Shown here: piece after piece, positions 12,716 to 26,598 of the stretch
Position numbering within the stretch: position 1 is the first letter of the stretch
Layout of the letters: each line of letters starts with the position of its first letter
Assembly (NCBI RefSeq): GCF_910592395.1
Contig: NC_088319.1
Coordinates: forward strand, 13,206,001 to 13,270,000
Source of the DNA: Lineus longissimus
Taxonomy: Eukaryota > Nemertea > Pilidiophora > Heteronemertea > Lineidae
Length of the DNA stretch: 64,000 nt
Direction: 5' to 3'
The notes under the pieces: generated by a model
Database searches by the model: none
The model's input: the letters and a program-made list of their open reading frames with translations, nothing else
Told to the model about the DNA's origin: nothing
Made by a program: the position numbers and the translations under genes

Positions 12716-13927
12716 CTTAGGCGCCGGCAGGATAAAGAAATCCCGACCGAGTCATGACTGGTCTTCTTCAAAAGTAACCCCTATTGAGCCACGAAAGGAC
12801 CATTCTAACCAAGATTTTCCCAAGAATTTCAAGAATACCATGATTCTCAAGAATTAGCCGAGGAAACCTAATTTTCCACACTGACACGTCTTACATTGAT
12901 CATCATGCTTGACACGTGGATGGCCATAGTAATTACCGGTGGAACTGTAAGTATTGTACGTGTCTCTCTGGAAAATGTGGCGGGAGTTTTACGAATGGTG
13001 TAATTTCAAATTCAAATAAATAATCGAAATCATCCAATCAAAAGCAGCCGACTAGATCTCCATGATTCTTTTAGTATCGATTTAATTCATCATGGCACCA
13101 GTTGTTTTCTATATCATCCACCTAAGCCTGATCTCAGGATGATTTATCTGTGCTGCTGACCAAATAGATCATATCACGGACGCGAAGCAGTTTCCATAAT
13201 CTGCCCCAGTACCAACAGAGCGGCTGTCAAGACATACATTGTCCAGGTGACAAGATTTGGTGACAAATATAGCGCGAACAGCCATGATACGGAATTGAAT
13301 ACGAAAACTGAACACAACGCACGTCTGGTTATCGACTCTAAATAGCACGCGTTGAAAGCACATGGCCGCGATTACGTCATTGGAGTCTGTGTATTACGTC
13401 ACTGGGGTTGCGGTGATATGTTGTAAAATTGAATCGGGTAATGTACGCGCTACGATTAGCCTTCAAGTGGCTTTTGGTGGCGTATTTAACTTGCATGTGA
13501 ACATCTGGGACCCGCGGTGATGCTGTTTCACTCGTGATGTAATGGAACAATAATCGAGGTGTAGCCTTTGTGCACCTCTGATGGGGAGAGTCGAATTCTC
13601 ATGCTCTCGCGTGGATTAGAAGATTGGTCTCGCCCTAGACGTGGGTCAGTGGAATTTACATGTCCACTTTGGAAATGACCGCGGGTTATTATGAGGAACG
13701 TTGCCAGAACACTGTAATGATGGACAAACAAAATTAATAGGACATCGGGAGCCCAAGAAATATGCTTCGATGATTGGTCAAAAATAGCGAGTAGTTGGGC
13801 CTGTTCGGCATGTATGCAATTAACAAGAGTCGGTGTTGAAGACTGGCATGACACCCCCAGAATAAGGAGCCGAGCTTCAAAACACTGTATAAGGTCATTT
13901 GCAGCATATAACTAGAAATTCTTAAGC

Positions 13928-13929
<2 letters not shown>

Positions 13930-13965
<36 letters not shown>
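13930..13965. repeat. (CAG)n/(CAA)n microsatellite
   Basis: About nine CAG units run into CAA units. It is not inside a recognised exon. Confidence 0.9.
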
Positions 13966-14558
13966 AACAACAGAAGCAACAACAGCCATTGCGACAGCAG
14001 CGCCCCTGTCGCGGACTTGGGGAGACGGTTATTCATGTTGCAATCGTGCAACTACAACTCGGATCACTTTGCCTTTAAACCTGCAAATCGTTGCGTAGCG
14101 TACCGCAATTTCTCTTTATATTCTAATTAATTCCCCAATCAAGGCATGAGAAAGTTAACCAAGCTTATCGTGAATGCATGTTAAACAAGGGAGGAGGTCA
14201 ACAGAGTCATGGGAACAATTTGCCGGCACGCGTCACATACTACTCTACGTGGAGTAAGATTACCTTATAATTCATAAGGTCACCGATGAAATGATATAAG
14301 AAAAACAACGATTCCGGTCAATGAAATTCCGATACGAATTGCTCAAATAGGCCAAATATAATTAGCGGAACGAAACGGAACGAACTAAACGTGAACGTAA
14401 CCTAAGGATGCATGTTGGTGTCCCGATGTAGCAGTTGAAAATGTCCTCTGGAAAAGTATTTGTTCCTATTGTTTTCAGACGGATGGCTTTATAGAGAACA
14501 TGACCATCAATACCTCGGAGATTGTAAGCACATAATATAACCCATGGTTCACCGGACA

Positions 14559-14597
14559 TTCTATTCTAGGACATTTTAAACATTTACACTGGCTACC
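14559..14597. repeat. dispersed repeat family A, copy
   Basis: Reverse-complemented, this reads close to ccagtgtaaatgtttaaaat followed by gtcctagaatag. It matches the terminal motif ccggtgtagaagtttgaaat-gtcc at 63541 and 26958. Probably the end of a short non-autonomous element. Confidence 0.5.
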
Positions 14598-16518
14598 AAT
14601 TAGAATAAATTGACAAATTCGAATTGGTTCTTTCACAGTGCACATTGCTTCACTCAAAAAATACTCCGACGATCGCAAGAAATTCGCCAGACTTCGCATT
14701 CGAATTGAAGTATGAAATTTGTTGAGGAAAGTTTCCCTTTAATTTGCGAGTGGAGTTTTGATCTTATTCTCGAGTCAATTGCGTAGCGCCGGAAAGGCGC
14801 TGCAGGCTCTCCCTCTCAACGCCTCGTAGCAATCGGCAATTAGTCGACAAAGTATGATAATAAGATATGAGAGTCGTGTGAAAGAGGCCTGATTGCTCGA
14901 TCAAGTTTCATTGAATCAAACTTTTCACACGACAGGTTGATGCGGAGATACCAGGACATCGGGGGCCGGCGGCCGATTAATTGGATTGCAGTTCGACTGG
15001 CCGCCGATCACACGAGTTGGAGACTCTGGAATCAGCAGAAAGGTCGCAGACTTCGTAAATGTCCTTGCAAAGTCACCCATCAAGGTCCATTTTACTTTTG
15101 GCATGAATCGTAAGAACGGAGACACATGTATTTATGGACGGAGACCGTCTCTGTTCAATTACTGAGGTTCATTCTGATACGTGCGATGTTGTCGAGATAA
15201 CATTTGGATACACAATCGCTCTTCCTGAACCACCAAGGCCCGCCCAGTTTTGATAAGTGCTGGCTTACCAACGCGATTGACGGGGCCGTCAGACAAGCCT
15301 TTCGGCGACAATTAGTCGCGTACTTGAAAAAAGGCAACTTGTAACTCTCGCATCAAATGCTTAAGTATTTAAAGGTCAGAAAGACCACCTAATTTATTAT
15401 TCCAGCTGTAGGCACGAGTGTTTCGTCATGACATAGCCTACACCCATTTAGTAATCGTATAAAGGCATCGCTGGCTTGCCAGTCTATTGCTGGCAAAGCA
15501 CGAACTGCAACTCGTCCGACTGGACGATTATTATGATCAAGGCATTCGATCAAAGTTGAGGAGTTGCGTTTGACCTCAGTGGCGACTGGAACACTATGAT
15601 GATAAGTTGGCCCTGATATTTGCCCAGCACCCCAACCGCGTCACCACCCCATTCCATCGCGGCGGAATGCGGACCAATGTTGATCAACGAAAGTGACCAT
15701 TTCCTATCCCACCATTTTAAGTTTACGTAAAAAATTCCTGATCCTTTTGCAGGCTACTTGAGATGAGATTCATCTTCGCGATCTCGGATCTGGGTTCCTC
15801 TCAAAACAAACTCTCGCGTCTCAGACTTCCTACGTCTGAAGGCCATGCCAGGTTGCCAAGTTGGTTCTTGCTTTGGAGAAAGAATATAGGGCAGAAAGTG
15901 CATTACATGTATATCTTTGCGAATACCGCCTTAAACTGGAGTAGCGTCTCGGCTGTCACATAAACGACATAGGTACGCGACTGATGCGCAGTATAGTGGG
16001 TGAAATCTGATCAGAGAATCTCTTCTTTCACAACGATAACCATTTGATGGAGACAACATTTCCGTTTACAGTTGTTGCATGCTCATAGAATTATTTTCAA
16101 TGAAAGTCTTCAATGCGGTCAGATTTTCCGAACGGGTTACATATTTAAGTCATTACAAAAGTTGCCTCCAGTGACTTTCCATCCAGATAAGGAGGATAGT
16201 AATTGGAACTAATTAGTTACGAAATCGTGTCGTGCTGGCGCCAGGCTGGTTACCATTTGGACCCGTTAAGTGTCGCCGATGTTGATACATTGACATAAGT
16301 CTCTGATGATAGGCTGAACACCAAATATTTCGGAGGCACGTGTGTCGATCTGTCTGTAAACTAGGAGAAAATGCTGGCGGAGTGAGTACAGATTACTACC
16401 GATTACTACAACTCTCGGGAAACAGTTCAGAAATGGCCCGAGATTTGATATAATTCATGATAACCTGCATCAACCAGGATAGTGTCAAATTGGGGAGGGG
16501 GAGCGGGTCCGCTTATGT

Positions 16519-16636
16519 GTAAGGTAGAATGGGGTATTTGTAGCCCCTGCATTGTTTGATGCATCGGGATATCAATCAATATCATAGGCAGGGGCTACAA
16601 TTAAACCGGGGTCCACATACCCCAATTTACCCTACT
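16519..16636. mobile_element. foldback (MITE-like) element
   Basis: The left arm runs gtaaggtagaatggggta then tgtagcccctgc. The right arm runs gcaggggctacaa and, after a ~20 base insertion, taccccaatttaccctac. The arms are inverted complements about 30 bases long. There is no coding capacity. No clear target-site duplication was identified by eye. Confidence 0.65.
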
Positions 16637-19600
16637 CAGATTATAAAAATGTCAATGCTGCCAAGACCAATCGGGCCATTTGGTGACAGGATGTAATAAT
16701 TCCGCGCTAACAAAATACCAAATTGTCCATTTTTATTTGGCCTACGTGTTGTTTAATACTGTGCTTTCCGAGATGCCCATCGTACCTCTTGAAAAGAGCC
16801 CCCAGTATTTGGTTAGTGAGCCCCAGTTAAATCGCCCAAAAAGAATCTGGTGAACACATGGAACTCAATGAAATGAAAGAGACTACAACCATCAGACGAC
16901 CTTCTTGATATCTTACAAATGCAATGAGAATGACTTTAATTAAGAGCTTGAAAAAACATTTAATGTACACGAATAAACAATAGGAATGCTGACACAACAG
17001 TTTGATCGCTTTAACCGAATGGTGTCACACACTTACTTTTCCAAAAGTGAAGTGAGTACGTGCTAGATTCAACGAGGCAATTACAGATTCATTTCTGATC
17101 GAATCGCCAGGGCTTACACTTCGTCCGATTCCAGACGAAAAAGGAAGCACGCCGATTGGTCAAGAGAAGTTTAAAATGGCGGGCATGTCCGATCAGTTTA
17201 CTTTGTCATGGCATTTTGTGGGTGGGTTGGGCACCAAGTTATCATTTTGTGAGGCATCATGGCCGCTCTGTGATGTGGGGTATTGCAAAACGTGCAGATT
17301 GTTCGAAAGAAATCGATGTATGCCCCCATTGAAATATCTTGAACGTAAGAAAATGAGAGGATCAGTTTGCGAATTCAGCGTAAACCTGGACCACAGTCTA
17401 AAATACAGAAAGGGCACGGGGCTGCACCATAGCCGTGGGAAACTTTCTTTAGGGATTATAATTATGTTCAATACGCTGTTGGATCTGCAGGTCAGATTAT
17501 CGGAAGAGGCAGGGAGCTTTTCGCGCCCTTTTTAGTGGATCAAGTGATCCTGGCAGTAATGCACCTGTATGCAAGAGATCTATTTCCTACTGTGAAAAGG
17601 GGCCAGGTAAACCATTTACCCCTCAGGAAAGGTGATTTATCCGGTTAATGTTTACTATCATGAAGTATGTTACTACGCACAGTTATGTAATAGGACTCGG
17701 CTTGTATCAAACTATCGAATCAGTTGACACGATTACTGTCTACAACAATATCGAGGACGTGGGGTTATCCCTTTCAATCTCACCCCGCCGCCCTGGCCTG
17801 TTCATGTGTTGCCAAAGATCATGAAAACTCTCACTAAAATAAGGCAGAGCCGCCAGTCATCAGTCATTTCAGTGAAGACGCCGTTGGTGCGGCCGCAGTA
17901 CATACAACATGTATCATGCATTGATGTCTTGTACCTTAGGGTACTCTACGCTTGCACAAAGGCAGGTTACAAGTTTCGTCAGAATTCGGGGCTTTGCTCT
18001 CGACTGTCAGCTTAAGTTAAAATATTTTGCGAATTCTTTGGACATATTACTCTTGCAATTACCCCAAGAGAAAAGAATCTGTTGAATGTATGGCCAATTT
18101 CGGATGGCAAAGTTGGACAGGGGTGGGTCATCATAATAATGTGCGCGGTAAACTTTTACAACACCTTATGATCACCAGTAATGGAATGACGAGTTTTACT
18201 ACCAAAACTAAAATCAGGCGGCAAAATTTTACGATTTTGAACTATCAGAGTAAAAGGGCTCCAATGACTGCACACAAAAGGGGCTGCAACATTAACTCTT
18301 GTTTTATTGAAGTTTTACTTCCGCTATAAAGCGAATATTCCGCTTGAAAGGAGCAAGTGACCGCCACCGCCGTAAAATTCGAATTTTATCGGAGCTTATG
18401 GTGCAAATATTGGCCCTAATATTTAGCTTTATGCAGAAAGATTTTAAATTTGGCAGGTTCAAGGACTGATATTGCTTTTCTCTAGGGCAGGGGTGAGTGC
18501 TGATAACAGGCTGCGGGATTGCGGTTTTGATTTTGAGGGGAGTTTTGATTAACCAAATTCTATCCAAAATGGCGCCAAATCTTTATTCCACGTCAGACGC
18601 CTTTCAGCATTCCGGGATTATAATAACGCTGCATGAAATCGTTGCTAAGTCAAAACATAATCCAGTAATATTAATTACATTTGAAGATTACGACCGCAAG
18701 CAATATTCCTCAGGTATGGGGCCAGGGGGGGGGCAGGTGCCAAGGGCTCTGCTCGGGCCTCGCGTGGCGAAAGGCAGCAACATCACGAGTAAGCACGATG
18801 TAGTTGTGCATTTCACGCAGAGATTATTATCCATCGATTACAAGATAAGTATTTCTAGTATTTGCAAACGTGAGAACATTTCCCGTGGGCTTTCTCAGTA
18901 TGGCTAATATTTGTTCAATAAACGCTCGGTAAACGAGCCACTAATTATCAAAATAAATATTTTGTCCACGCGTATGAGAGAAGGCGCGAAAAGAAGTGCC
19001 CATGACGCTCTGCATAATGACAACTCCTAATCAAATATAACTTTATGATAGATATTATTATCATTTGCATAGAACATGATGCTTCATGTAGGCACACTAC
19101 CTTCACGTACACGTTGGTGTACACGTATACGTTTGTCACATACACGTCCCCAAAATCTCTCTCATCTTCTCATTTTCGAAATCACTTGCTACATAAACTC
19201 AACTATTCTGAGCGATATGGACCCTCATCCCTAAAATTATCGTCTTTGTGCCCTCAAATCCTTTCTAGAGGACCCCATTACATCATCTTTCAGGTGTTTG
19301 GTACTTTCCTCCGTGAGGACCTGTTGTGTGGACTCAAACAAGAACCGGTTACGCAACTTCGCAGTGGTTTCCCACGGTTGACATGGCTGTGGATGGGGTA
19401 GACAATATGGGTTTGATGCCCTTCGTAATAAAAGAGGACAGCTTCCCTGTCATCATCAGCCGTGACTAAATATTGGTTGGACAGGAGAGGACCCTTGCTG
19501 GTCCTAAGGGGTCACAGGTGGCGACTTGCCGAATCCGATACGATGACAATATCGTTAAACTCGTCGTATATATGTAGAGCCCCCCCCTCCCATATAAATT

Positions 19601-19769
19601 GGGGCTGACTTATGACTACAGAGACCATAAGCCCTATAATTACGATTTTACTGTACAATGGCTCCCGGAGTGGTCCATGCAAGTCTTTTGGAAATGTCCT
19701 TTTTTTCTCAACGTCGATGTGAAATCCTGAGCTTCGAGGGCTTTTCACTCGGCACTTACCCTCAGTTAT

Positions 19770-19818
19770 GTGTGCGAGGGGAGGAGCACACGACTGACCC
19801 TGGCATTCGAGGATGTGA
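19770..19818. repeat. dispersed repeat family B, copy 2
   Basis: Contains tgtgcgaggggaggagcaca then cgactgaccctggcattcga, collinear with the copy at 35885 (gtgcgagagtaggagcacag, gactgaccctggttttcga). Confidence 0.6.
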
Positions 19819-22292
19819 AATGACCAGGCAGGCTAGACTTTTCTCACTGCAACTTGCAGTTTTATCTTTATTTTAGTCTCTTATGCAACAGCAGATCTTG
19901 ATATTTTTCACCGGGGTGCAGCGACGACGTCGAACGGTAGAATTATGTAACTCTACAGGTGATAAAGACATTGACACGAGACAGCTAATTTCAGTAGCTT
20001 GCAACCTCACCAACAGTCATATCACAACAATAAATCAAATGCTTAATGTACGAGGATTCTGACTAAGGCATACTGGAGACGAGACTAAATCGCTAGCGGA
20101 AGTCTGTGTTTATTTCTGTGCGGTGGTGTGGCGGGGTTATTTATTATTACGCGTATTTGAGGTGTTCTGGTAGAAATTAGCACCCGGTGATGAGATACAC
20201 TGACAGGACGCATGCTACATGAAGTGCCCTGAGGGATAAACGAAACGAGGGCCCATCATTCATTCGCATCGTCGCGTTTTTGAGAGTTTTTCGGAAGGCT
20301 GAAAGATACAAAAAAGGGCCGTTCCCAGACGCAACAAAAATCCGCATTCAGATTCGATCGGATATTTATTTTATTGTCTTATATACAATTCAGCTAGATT
20401 TTTTAATCCGTTTACCAAAGAAAAATTCTCAATACGCAGCCTAGCAACGCGTCACGTGATAGGTTGTCCCCACCGGAAAAGCATTCAAAAAACTCCTGCG
20501 TGGGGTCAAAATATTTGGGTGTGCCACTTCAAAGTTGTCAGTTGTAAACGGACATCACATTCCTAATAGTCTTTTTATTGAATAGAATGTTTGAAGAATT
20601 AGGCGCTGCTTCAACTTGATAATAGGACCTGCGCGTCAAATAAACAAAACTGTTGAATTTCGCTGATTTGTCTGGGGGTTTGCGGTTTCATGGTTCGATG
20701 ACCATGAAAGAAGAAAAATCAAATCATAGGATTTGTGTTTTTTTTTCATTGAATACTTTTATCCATTCATGAAATACATTTTGCCTATTCATAAGAAGAG
20801 CTTTTCGTTCATTCACTAAGAATGCGCGTAGTACACTTTGTATTTTATGAATGGGTTTTGTGTCTGGGGTGCGTCTTTTTTGTCGCGTGGTTGGCAATTA
20901 ATTTGACCGCGATGGCACGAGAAAGGATCCAGCCCAGGGTCCAAGGCCAGGGTGCTCAGGGTCCAAGGCTGACTCGAGTATCATGGTGTAAAAGTGTCTA
21001 AGATTATACACTTTCATTTGTCAAAGCATCGTCGGTTGAAGATAATGAAATGAAAAAACACGAATCAAATCCAAAAATGACGTACATGTAGTGTATCCTA
21101 AAGAGTATAATATGATAGCAAAAGAGCCGAAACTGTGTACCAATTTGAGAGCCAACAGGTATTTCTTCCTTCAAACACAACACGCCACACACCGATACCT
21201 ATTTTGAGACTGACTGCGCACCTAATTATATTTCATGGATTGAAAGTGGTTTTTTTTAAAGCTGCATCCGTTTAAAAGCAGTTCAGCAAGGGCAGAATGT
21301 GATCGAGTTGAAAATCAGTTGCCATGAGACGCTCCCAAGCACGCTGCCCCACCGGAAGTGACCTGAGCGACCTTGGGCATCGCATGGCCGCCATCAGACC
21401 GTGACGCCTGGGAATACCGATTACGACAGGACGATCACGGCTTCTCCCCAACAATGAACAAATGCAATGTATAATATGAAAATGCTATCAAAAGAAGCAA
21501 GTGATGCCGATAAATCAGTGGTTGTAAAAAAGAGATGGGCAGTGGTTTAAAGCTGTATTTCGGATCACGATAATCATAAAAGAAGAGCCCTGAAACAGGT
21601 TTCTACCACGTCTCCCCGTGTTATTGTAACAACAGATATTTCCCTAGTTGTCAGAGAAACTGATTTAGTACCGTAGTTGGATTGGGGGTAATGTTTCGCC
21701 AGACGTCAAAACATATTTTGGGTAATTTGCTGACTTATGGAGGCGATAGGCCAGTGTTTGGACGCGGACATTATTTTCAGTCGATGCTTCATTTTAATGT
21801 GACGTTTATTATCTTTTCGGCTGCGTAATCATAATAATGCCATCTAAGGGAAAGATGTCTTCTAAAAACCGAAATTGTTTCGCGAAAATTGTACCTCATT
21901 CAATCCGGTGTTTTCATCCATGTTTATAGACCACCGATTGGCTTCATGCTAGATAATTTATGTGTGGACCCACGGTATTTTCATATGTAGGTCCATGCTG
22001 TCAGTCAGTCCCGGGGTGTTAGCCTACATTTTCCTGCTGGGCCCCAGAGAAAATGTTGAAATTGATGAGTATCGAGGTATGCGAGGTGATCAGTAGGATA
22101 TAAAAGAGACAATGTAGTGTCTGGTTAAATGTTTGAGACTTTTATTTGCTGACCAAGACTTGAAGGTAAGATTGTGTTTGATAAAAATCACGACTTTGGA
22201 GTGAAGATTTCAGGCAGTGCTTCCCTTATCTCGGGTGATATTGACATTACCGCTTCCACTAGTTTGCCAACGGTCAGACCATAGGCGGAGTT

Positions 22293-22300
22293 TTCCCACA
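22293..22300 (-). promoter_or_regulatory. CSL/Su(H) binding site
   Basis: TTCCCACA on the plus strand, so TGTGGGAA on the minus strand, a perfect match to the CSL consensus YGTGRGAA. It lies about 220 bp upstream of the HES TATA box, where direct Notch targets of this family commonly carry such sites. No close paired partner was found. Confidence 0.55.
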
Positions 22301-22320
22301 GTGGCGGACAATAGGCCTGG

Positions 22321-22447
22321 CACGTGTCGACAGAAGTATCCCGTCACTCTCCAAGCACGAATGCCGGCTAAACCAATCAAACGTCGCGTACAGCCAATCA
22401 CGGCAGCGCGTGCGGCGAACTCGCGAAGTCTCCCGACACGCGATTGG
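22321..22447 (+). promoter_or_regulatory. HES proximal promoter: E-box, class C site and CCAAT boxes
   Basis: The block contains CACGTG at 22321-22326, CACGCG (a class C site typical of Hairy/HES self-repression) at 22437-22442, CCAAT at 22373-22377 and 22394-22398, and an inverted CCAAT (ATTGG) at 22443-22447. The CACGCG and ATTGG sites are adjacent. Assigned from sequence match and position only. Confidence 0.5.
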
Positions 22448-22518
22448 TCGGTAGAGCGGTACGCCTGATTACATCGGGATTCCGATGCATGGCCGACTGT
22501 ATCGGCATGCGCCCGTTG

Positions 22519-22527
22519 TATAAATAG
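22519..22527 (+). promoter_or_regulatory. TATA box of the HES gene
   Basis: TATAAATAG lies 108 bp upstream of the start codon, at a distance that leaves a short 5' UTR of roughly 75-80 bases. Confidence 0.8.
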
Positions 22528-22621
22528 TTCTCGGTGTAAATCCTTGCCATTTATCTCCACAGTGAGCAAGTGTACACGTTCTTCTGGACATTATATCGAA
22601 TAAAATTCACACTAGGAGTTT

Positions 22622-22627
22622 ATGCAA
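22622..22627 (+). promoter_or_regulatory. upstream out-of-frame ATG overlapping the HES start
   Basis: An ATG at 22622 sits five bases before the HES ATG at 22627 in another frame, with a weak context (T at -3). In the spliced message it would read 23 codons and stop in exon 2. The HES ATG has G at -3, so leaky scanning would be needed. Whether transcription starts upstream of both is inferred from the TATA position. Confidence 0.5.
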
Positions 22628-25600
22628 TGTCTCCCCCGTCGCCTGCAATGTCGGAAAGTAGGGCAGAACTGCGAAAGGTATGAATGTGGAAATTCTCCTA
22701 TTTTTTGTTTTTTCTCGTATTTACCCGGGATTTTTCGTGTGTGCACCTGTTACTCACCAACTCACAGGCCGTGTCACTGGAGCACGTGGTCACGATCACG
22801 CACAGACGTGGCTTGTTCCCGTTGGTCTTTTCTTTGCTTCTCCTTTTAAAAGCTTATTGATTGGATTTTAGAAATCCAATGTTTTCCATGTTTTTGTGCC
22901 AAAGGCATTGCCATTGTTTATAACATCCGGAGACCTACTGGTACACGGCCCAGCATCTGAGCATTCATCATATGGCCCTGCTGTCATGTTTTGATAAATA
23001 GTAATGTGCTGCCTTAACTGTCATGACACACCCACACGCTCTTTTCGTAGCACTTGTCTGTGTGGATATGGTGACAGAGTATATATTTCAAACAGAACTC
23101 CGCACTATCATAATGTCATTCCTTGTCTGTTAGCTAGGTTTTTAGGAAGGTTATGCAATCACCAAATCAGACAAAATGAATATGCCTACATTGTATGGTA
23201 TTCTATGATATACCATATCCCAGGCCCGATACCAAAGCTGAATCGAGATCAAGTACTGTACTGCATCGGCAAAATGCGCCATAACAAAATATCAAACGAT
23301 GATGATTTATTTTCTTGCCACTCTCCACCTAACAACTACGACATACCCAGCCAGGAAGATAACGGCGATAATGACGCCAATTTGCCACTGAGGTCGTGAG
23401 AACGGGGGCCTCTCCCGCGCTCGGGCCTTCCGTCATTTTCCTAAACGAGCAATTGGGTATCAATTTTGCAGTATCCTATTAGATAATTTGTATCATGAAA
23501 CGACACTTGCAAATATTCGCAATTAAAATTAACTTTCGGACACGTATCGTGCGATATGGGTCAAAGTTTCAATGACTGTAGCGCAATTTTGCTATCATTT
23601 CAAAACGTTTTTGCCATTTATGTCATTTTGAAGACTTTGTTAATTATTATGGTGTTATATATGCATGAAATTGTCCTATGATGGCATTTTATATTATTTT
23701 CCAATTAAGAGTTATTATTATATGATTATAGGGTTGTTAATTTGTATGTTGCGGACCTGGGCGTAATATCAAGTTGACTGCGAAACGTGTATTGATTTCT
23801 AAGTGGAGAGGGGCGTTCACTGGACTCTACCGTGCAGTCATTCCACGTAGGCTTTCCAGTAGTCTTTATTGTCTGCCTACTTGACTTGCCCTATCTATTC
23901 CTTCAGCCAGTCTGTCAAATTTCAAATTTCCACTAAAGAAAATATTAAAATATGTATCGTAGGACTGACAAGAGAGTAACGACAGTAAAAAAGACCGTCC
24001 CCATTCGTTAATCTCTGAACAATAGCAAATTACCGCAAGTATACGTACGCACTGCTATTCATCCGAGGCCTAATGTACCATTGTTTTTTCCAGAGTAACA
24101 AGCCACTGATGGAAAAGAGGCGGCGTGCCCGGATCAATGCAAGCCTCACACAGTTGAAGGGCTTGGTGCTAGAGGCTATGAAGAAAGATGTAAGTATCAT
24201 CATGTGACACGTCGTCACCATGACGATAGCCTTGAGTAGTTCTCTAAAATTCCGCTAGGGAACATTCAGACTCCTTTCTCTATTTACAAAAGGGCTGGGG
24301 AGTTTGTACAATGCCATTTATATAGAGGATTCTGGAACAAATGATATGACGCTGTGGACCAGTTCTCTGTAGTTCGACAGCCTGCGATCAGCCGATCAGA
24401 AACCAATCTATTGAAGCTAATTTATATCCCTGGTGGTAGGTTCTGGAACTAACTAAAGTGTTAGATACAGATGCGCCTTTCCTTTAAACCATGGTATCCA
24501 CAGTCTCGGTAACCAGATGTTTGCCTGGCAACTAGTTTTATCAAAGACCTGGACCACCAACCCTCACATTGTACGTGCCTGACACGGATATCACAAGTTA
24601 CGAAATCGCAGACTGAGTGGATTAAAATCTCCAACAAAGAGGCTGAAATCTATACTCATTTCCGTGCTATAACTGAAGACTACATGTCGGAGGGTACACG
24701 CCATGTGCTTCCTACTTAACACTGTTGTTTTAAATGTCAAATATGTCACAACAATATCAGTTAGATTTTTAATCAGGTCCGTTTCCACTGCCTCGGTTAC
24801 CTGTGAAGTTTACCATGTTAGTTCCTGGCTATCACTCGTTCCCAGCTGTATCGGGAAGGCAGCAGGAAGGTTACAAGTACTTGGCTCGTTGCACGGGTCA
24901 AAAAAATTACCACTTGTCTGGAGCGCCGGAAAGTGGCTTCCGAATTCTCGCGAGTTCTTAGCGCAGGTCGGAAGATAGAAATATCGCCAATTGTTGTCAA
25001 GTGATATTCCCACGGTGTGGTTGTCTCACATAGGCTACTTGTGACTTCCAAGTGGCCACTTTTTATTGTTTATTCGTTATGTTTAATTATCGTCGTTGTT
25101 GGGGCAAAATCATTCTTAAAAACGGTACACGGGATTTATCTCAGCCTGGTTATCAAGAACAAGTCAGTCAACTTGACTTGATAAGTCAGTGATTTAACTT
25201 TTTTTAAACAATCGGGCCTACGTGAATGATGATATTATGAACCTAAATGCCATTCTCTGGCAAATGGCACAGGAGAGAGGTCATTCATGATTTTCATTTT
25301 TGGCGGATAAAGAAATTTCTTTTGGTTTTTCCAATCAACATTTTTTCGCGAATCAATATTATTCGCGAAATCGGCAAAAATAATCTGTTTCGAAAACTTC
25401 GGGTTTACAGTATAATTTCTTCTTTTCCAGACCTCCAGATATTCCAAGCTAGAGAAGGCAGACATCCTTGATATGACAGTCAAACATCTTAAAGCGATGC
25501 ACAGGCAGCAGATGTCAGGTAAATATTATAAAAAAAAGTTTTTGGCTGTTATAACGACAAGAAAAGCCTCAATTCGAGCTTAAAGTAACCAGACTATTCG

Positions 25601-26598
25601 AGCCGATATAATTCGAATTTGTTGTAACTTTTCTCCTGTAAACGGAAACTAATCGATACTCATGTTGGCTAGTCCGGATTCAAAGGTGTTCTATCGGGCC
25701 TGGTATCAAGGCTTTTCTTCTTATAACACAACACCTTAAAAGAAAACTGGGAGAGAAGGGTAGTATGTTTTCAATATTTTCCTGGTTTAGTGATTTGCAT
25801 TGTACAATTTAGGTCCATTTGTATTTGAACGACTTTCCCAGTGTTAATATCTTCATTATTTACATTTTAGTTGCCATGGCGAACGACCCGTCAGTGGTGA
25901 GCAAGTACCGTGCCGGTTTCAACGAGTGCGCCAAGGAAGTGACCAGATATCTCAACACCATCTCGGGCGTCGAACCAGAAGTCCGGGCACATCTTCTCGG
26001 TCACCTCGCCAACTGCCTCCAGGGGCAGAGCGTCCACCAGCAGCAGTCGATGACCCACCAGTCCATGCAGCCTCTCCGGATACAGATCCCACCTGTCTCG
26101 ATGGGGCAACAGCAGCAACCGAGAGAACTTCTACAGCCTGCAACCGCTGTGAGTTCGCCGTCGACTTTCCTCGTTCCGTCACCGGATTTATCTAAAATAG
26201 GCACGGTCCAGCTGATCCCTGGCGCGCTACCTAGCGGAGAAGTGGCGTACTTTGTTCCACAGGGTCAAGGCCACACGAACATTTCCCAAGGTCAAGGTCA
26301 GATTCCCATGGCGCATTCAGGTGTAACCCCCGTTTCTCTTGCGTCTTCATCTTACGTAAGACAGGCTCATCTCGTGCGGACGCCACTAACCGGATCCGAA
26401 GCTCCTTCGACAAGTTCTTCCCCGGACTCACTACGCAGCAGCCCGCCAAATCTCGCCACAGATATTCACGGAAGTCCCATCAATACTATGAGATACCCAC
26501 AGTACGCCTCTGCAAGCTTAGGACATTCTCGAGCAACTTTCAAACCGATATCGGATATTGCAGTGAAACAGGAGGATCCAGTATGGCGGCCTTGGTAA
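22627..26598 (+). CDS. HES: HES family bHLH-Orange transcriptional repressor, four exons
   Basis: Nuclear DNA-binding repressor, normally a Notch effector. Exons are 22627-22677, 24094-24189, 25431-25518 and 25871-26598, giving 320 residues with consistent phases (0, 0, 1). The bHLH spans residues ~18-78 and carries the family proline in the basic region ([13 protein letters not shown]). The Orange domain follows at ~90-130 ([16 protein letters not shown]). The protein ends exactly in WRPW, the Groucho co-repressor motif. Intron positions match those I know for vertebrate HES1/HES4. The linker is rich in Gln, Ser and Pro. The CSL, class C and TATA sites upstream suggest Notch input and self-repression. 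Complete, with no damage seen. The exact orthologue (HES1/4 against other HES or hairy) cannot be fixed here. Confidence 0.95.
25007..25014 (-). promoter_or_regulatory. possible intronic CSL site in the HES gene
   Basis: TTCCCACG on the plus strand (CGTGGGAA on the minus) matches YGTGRGAA and lies in the intron before exon 3. Similar matches occur by chance elsewhere in the window, for example near 9798, so weight is low. Confidence 0.25.

Larger units (their letters stand above)
7537..22500. other. long spacer without a convincing gene
   Basis: About 15 kb between the P450 upstream region and the HES promoter. I see dispersed repeats (12666, 14559, 19770), a CAG microsatellite at 13930, a foldback element at 16519 and many short open frames without domain character. 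The frame at 17176-17535 begins with a good context (aaaatggcgg), but its product is unrecognised. Developmental regulators often have large flanking regulatory regions, so enhancers may lie here; that is inference. Confidence 0.5.
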
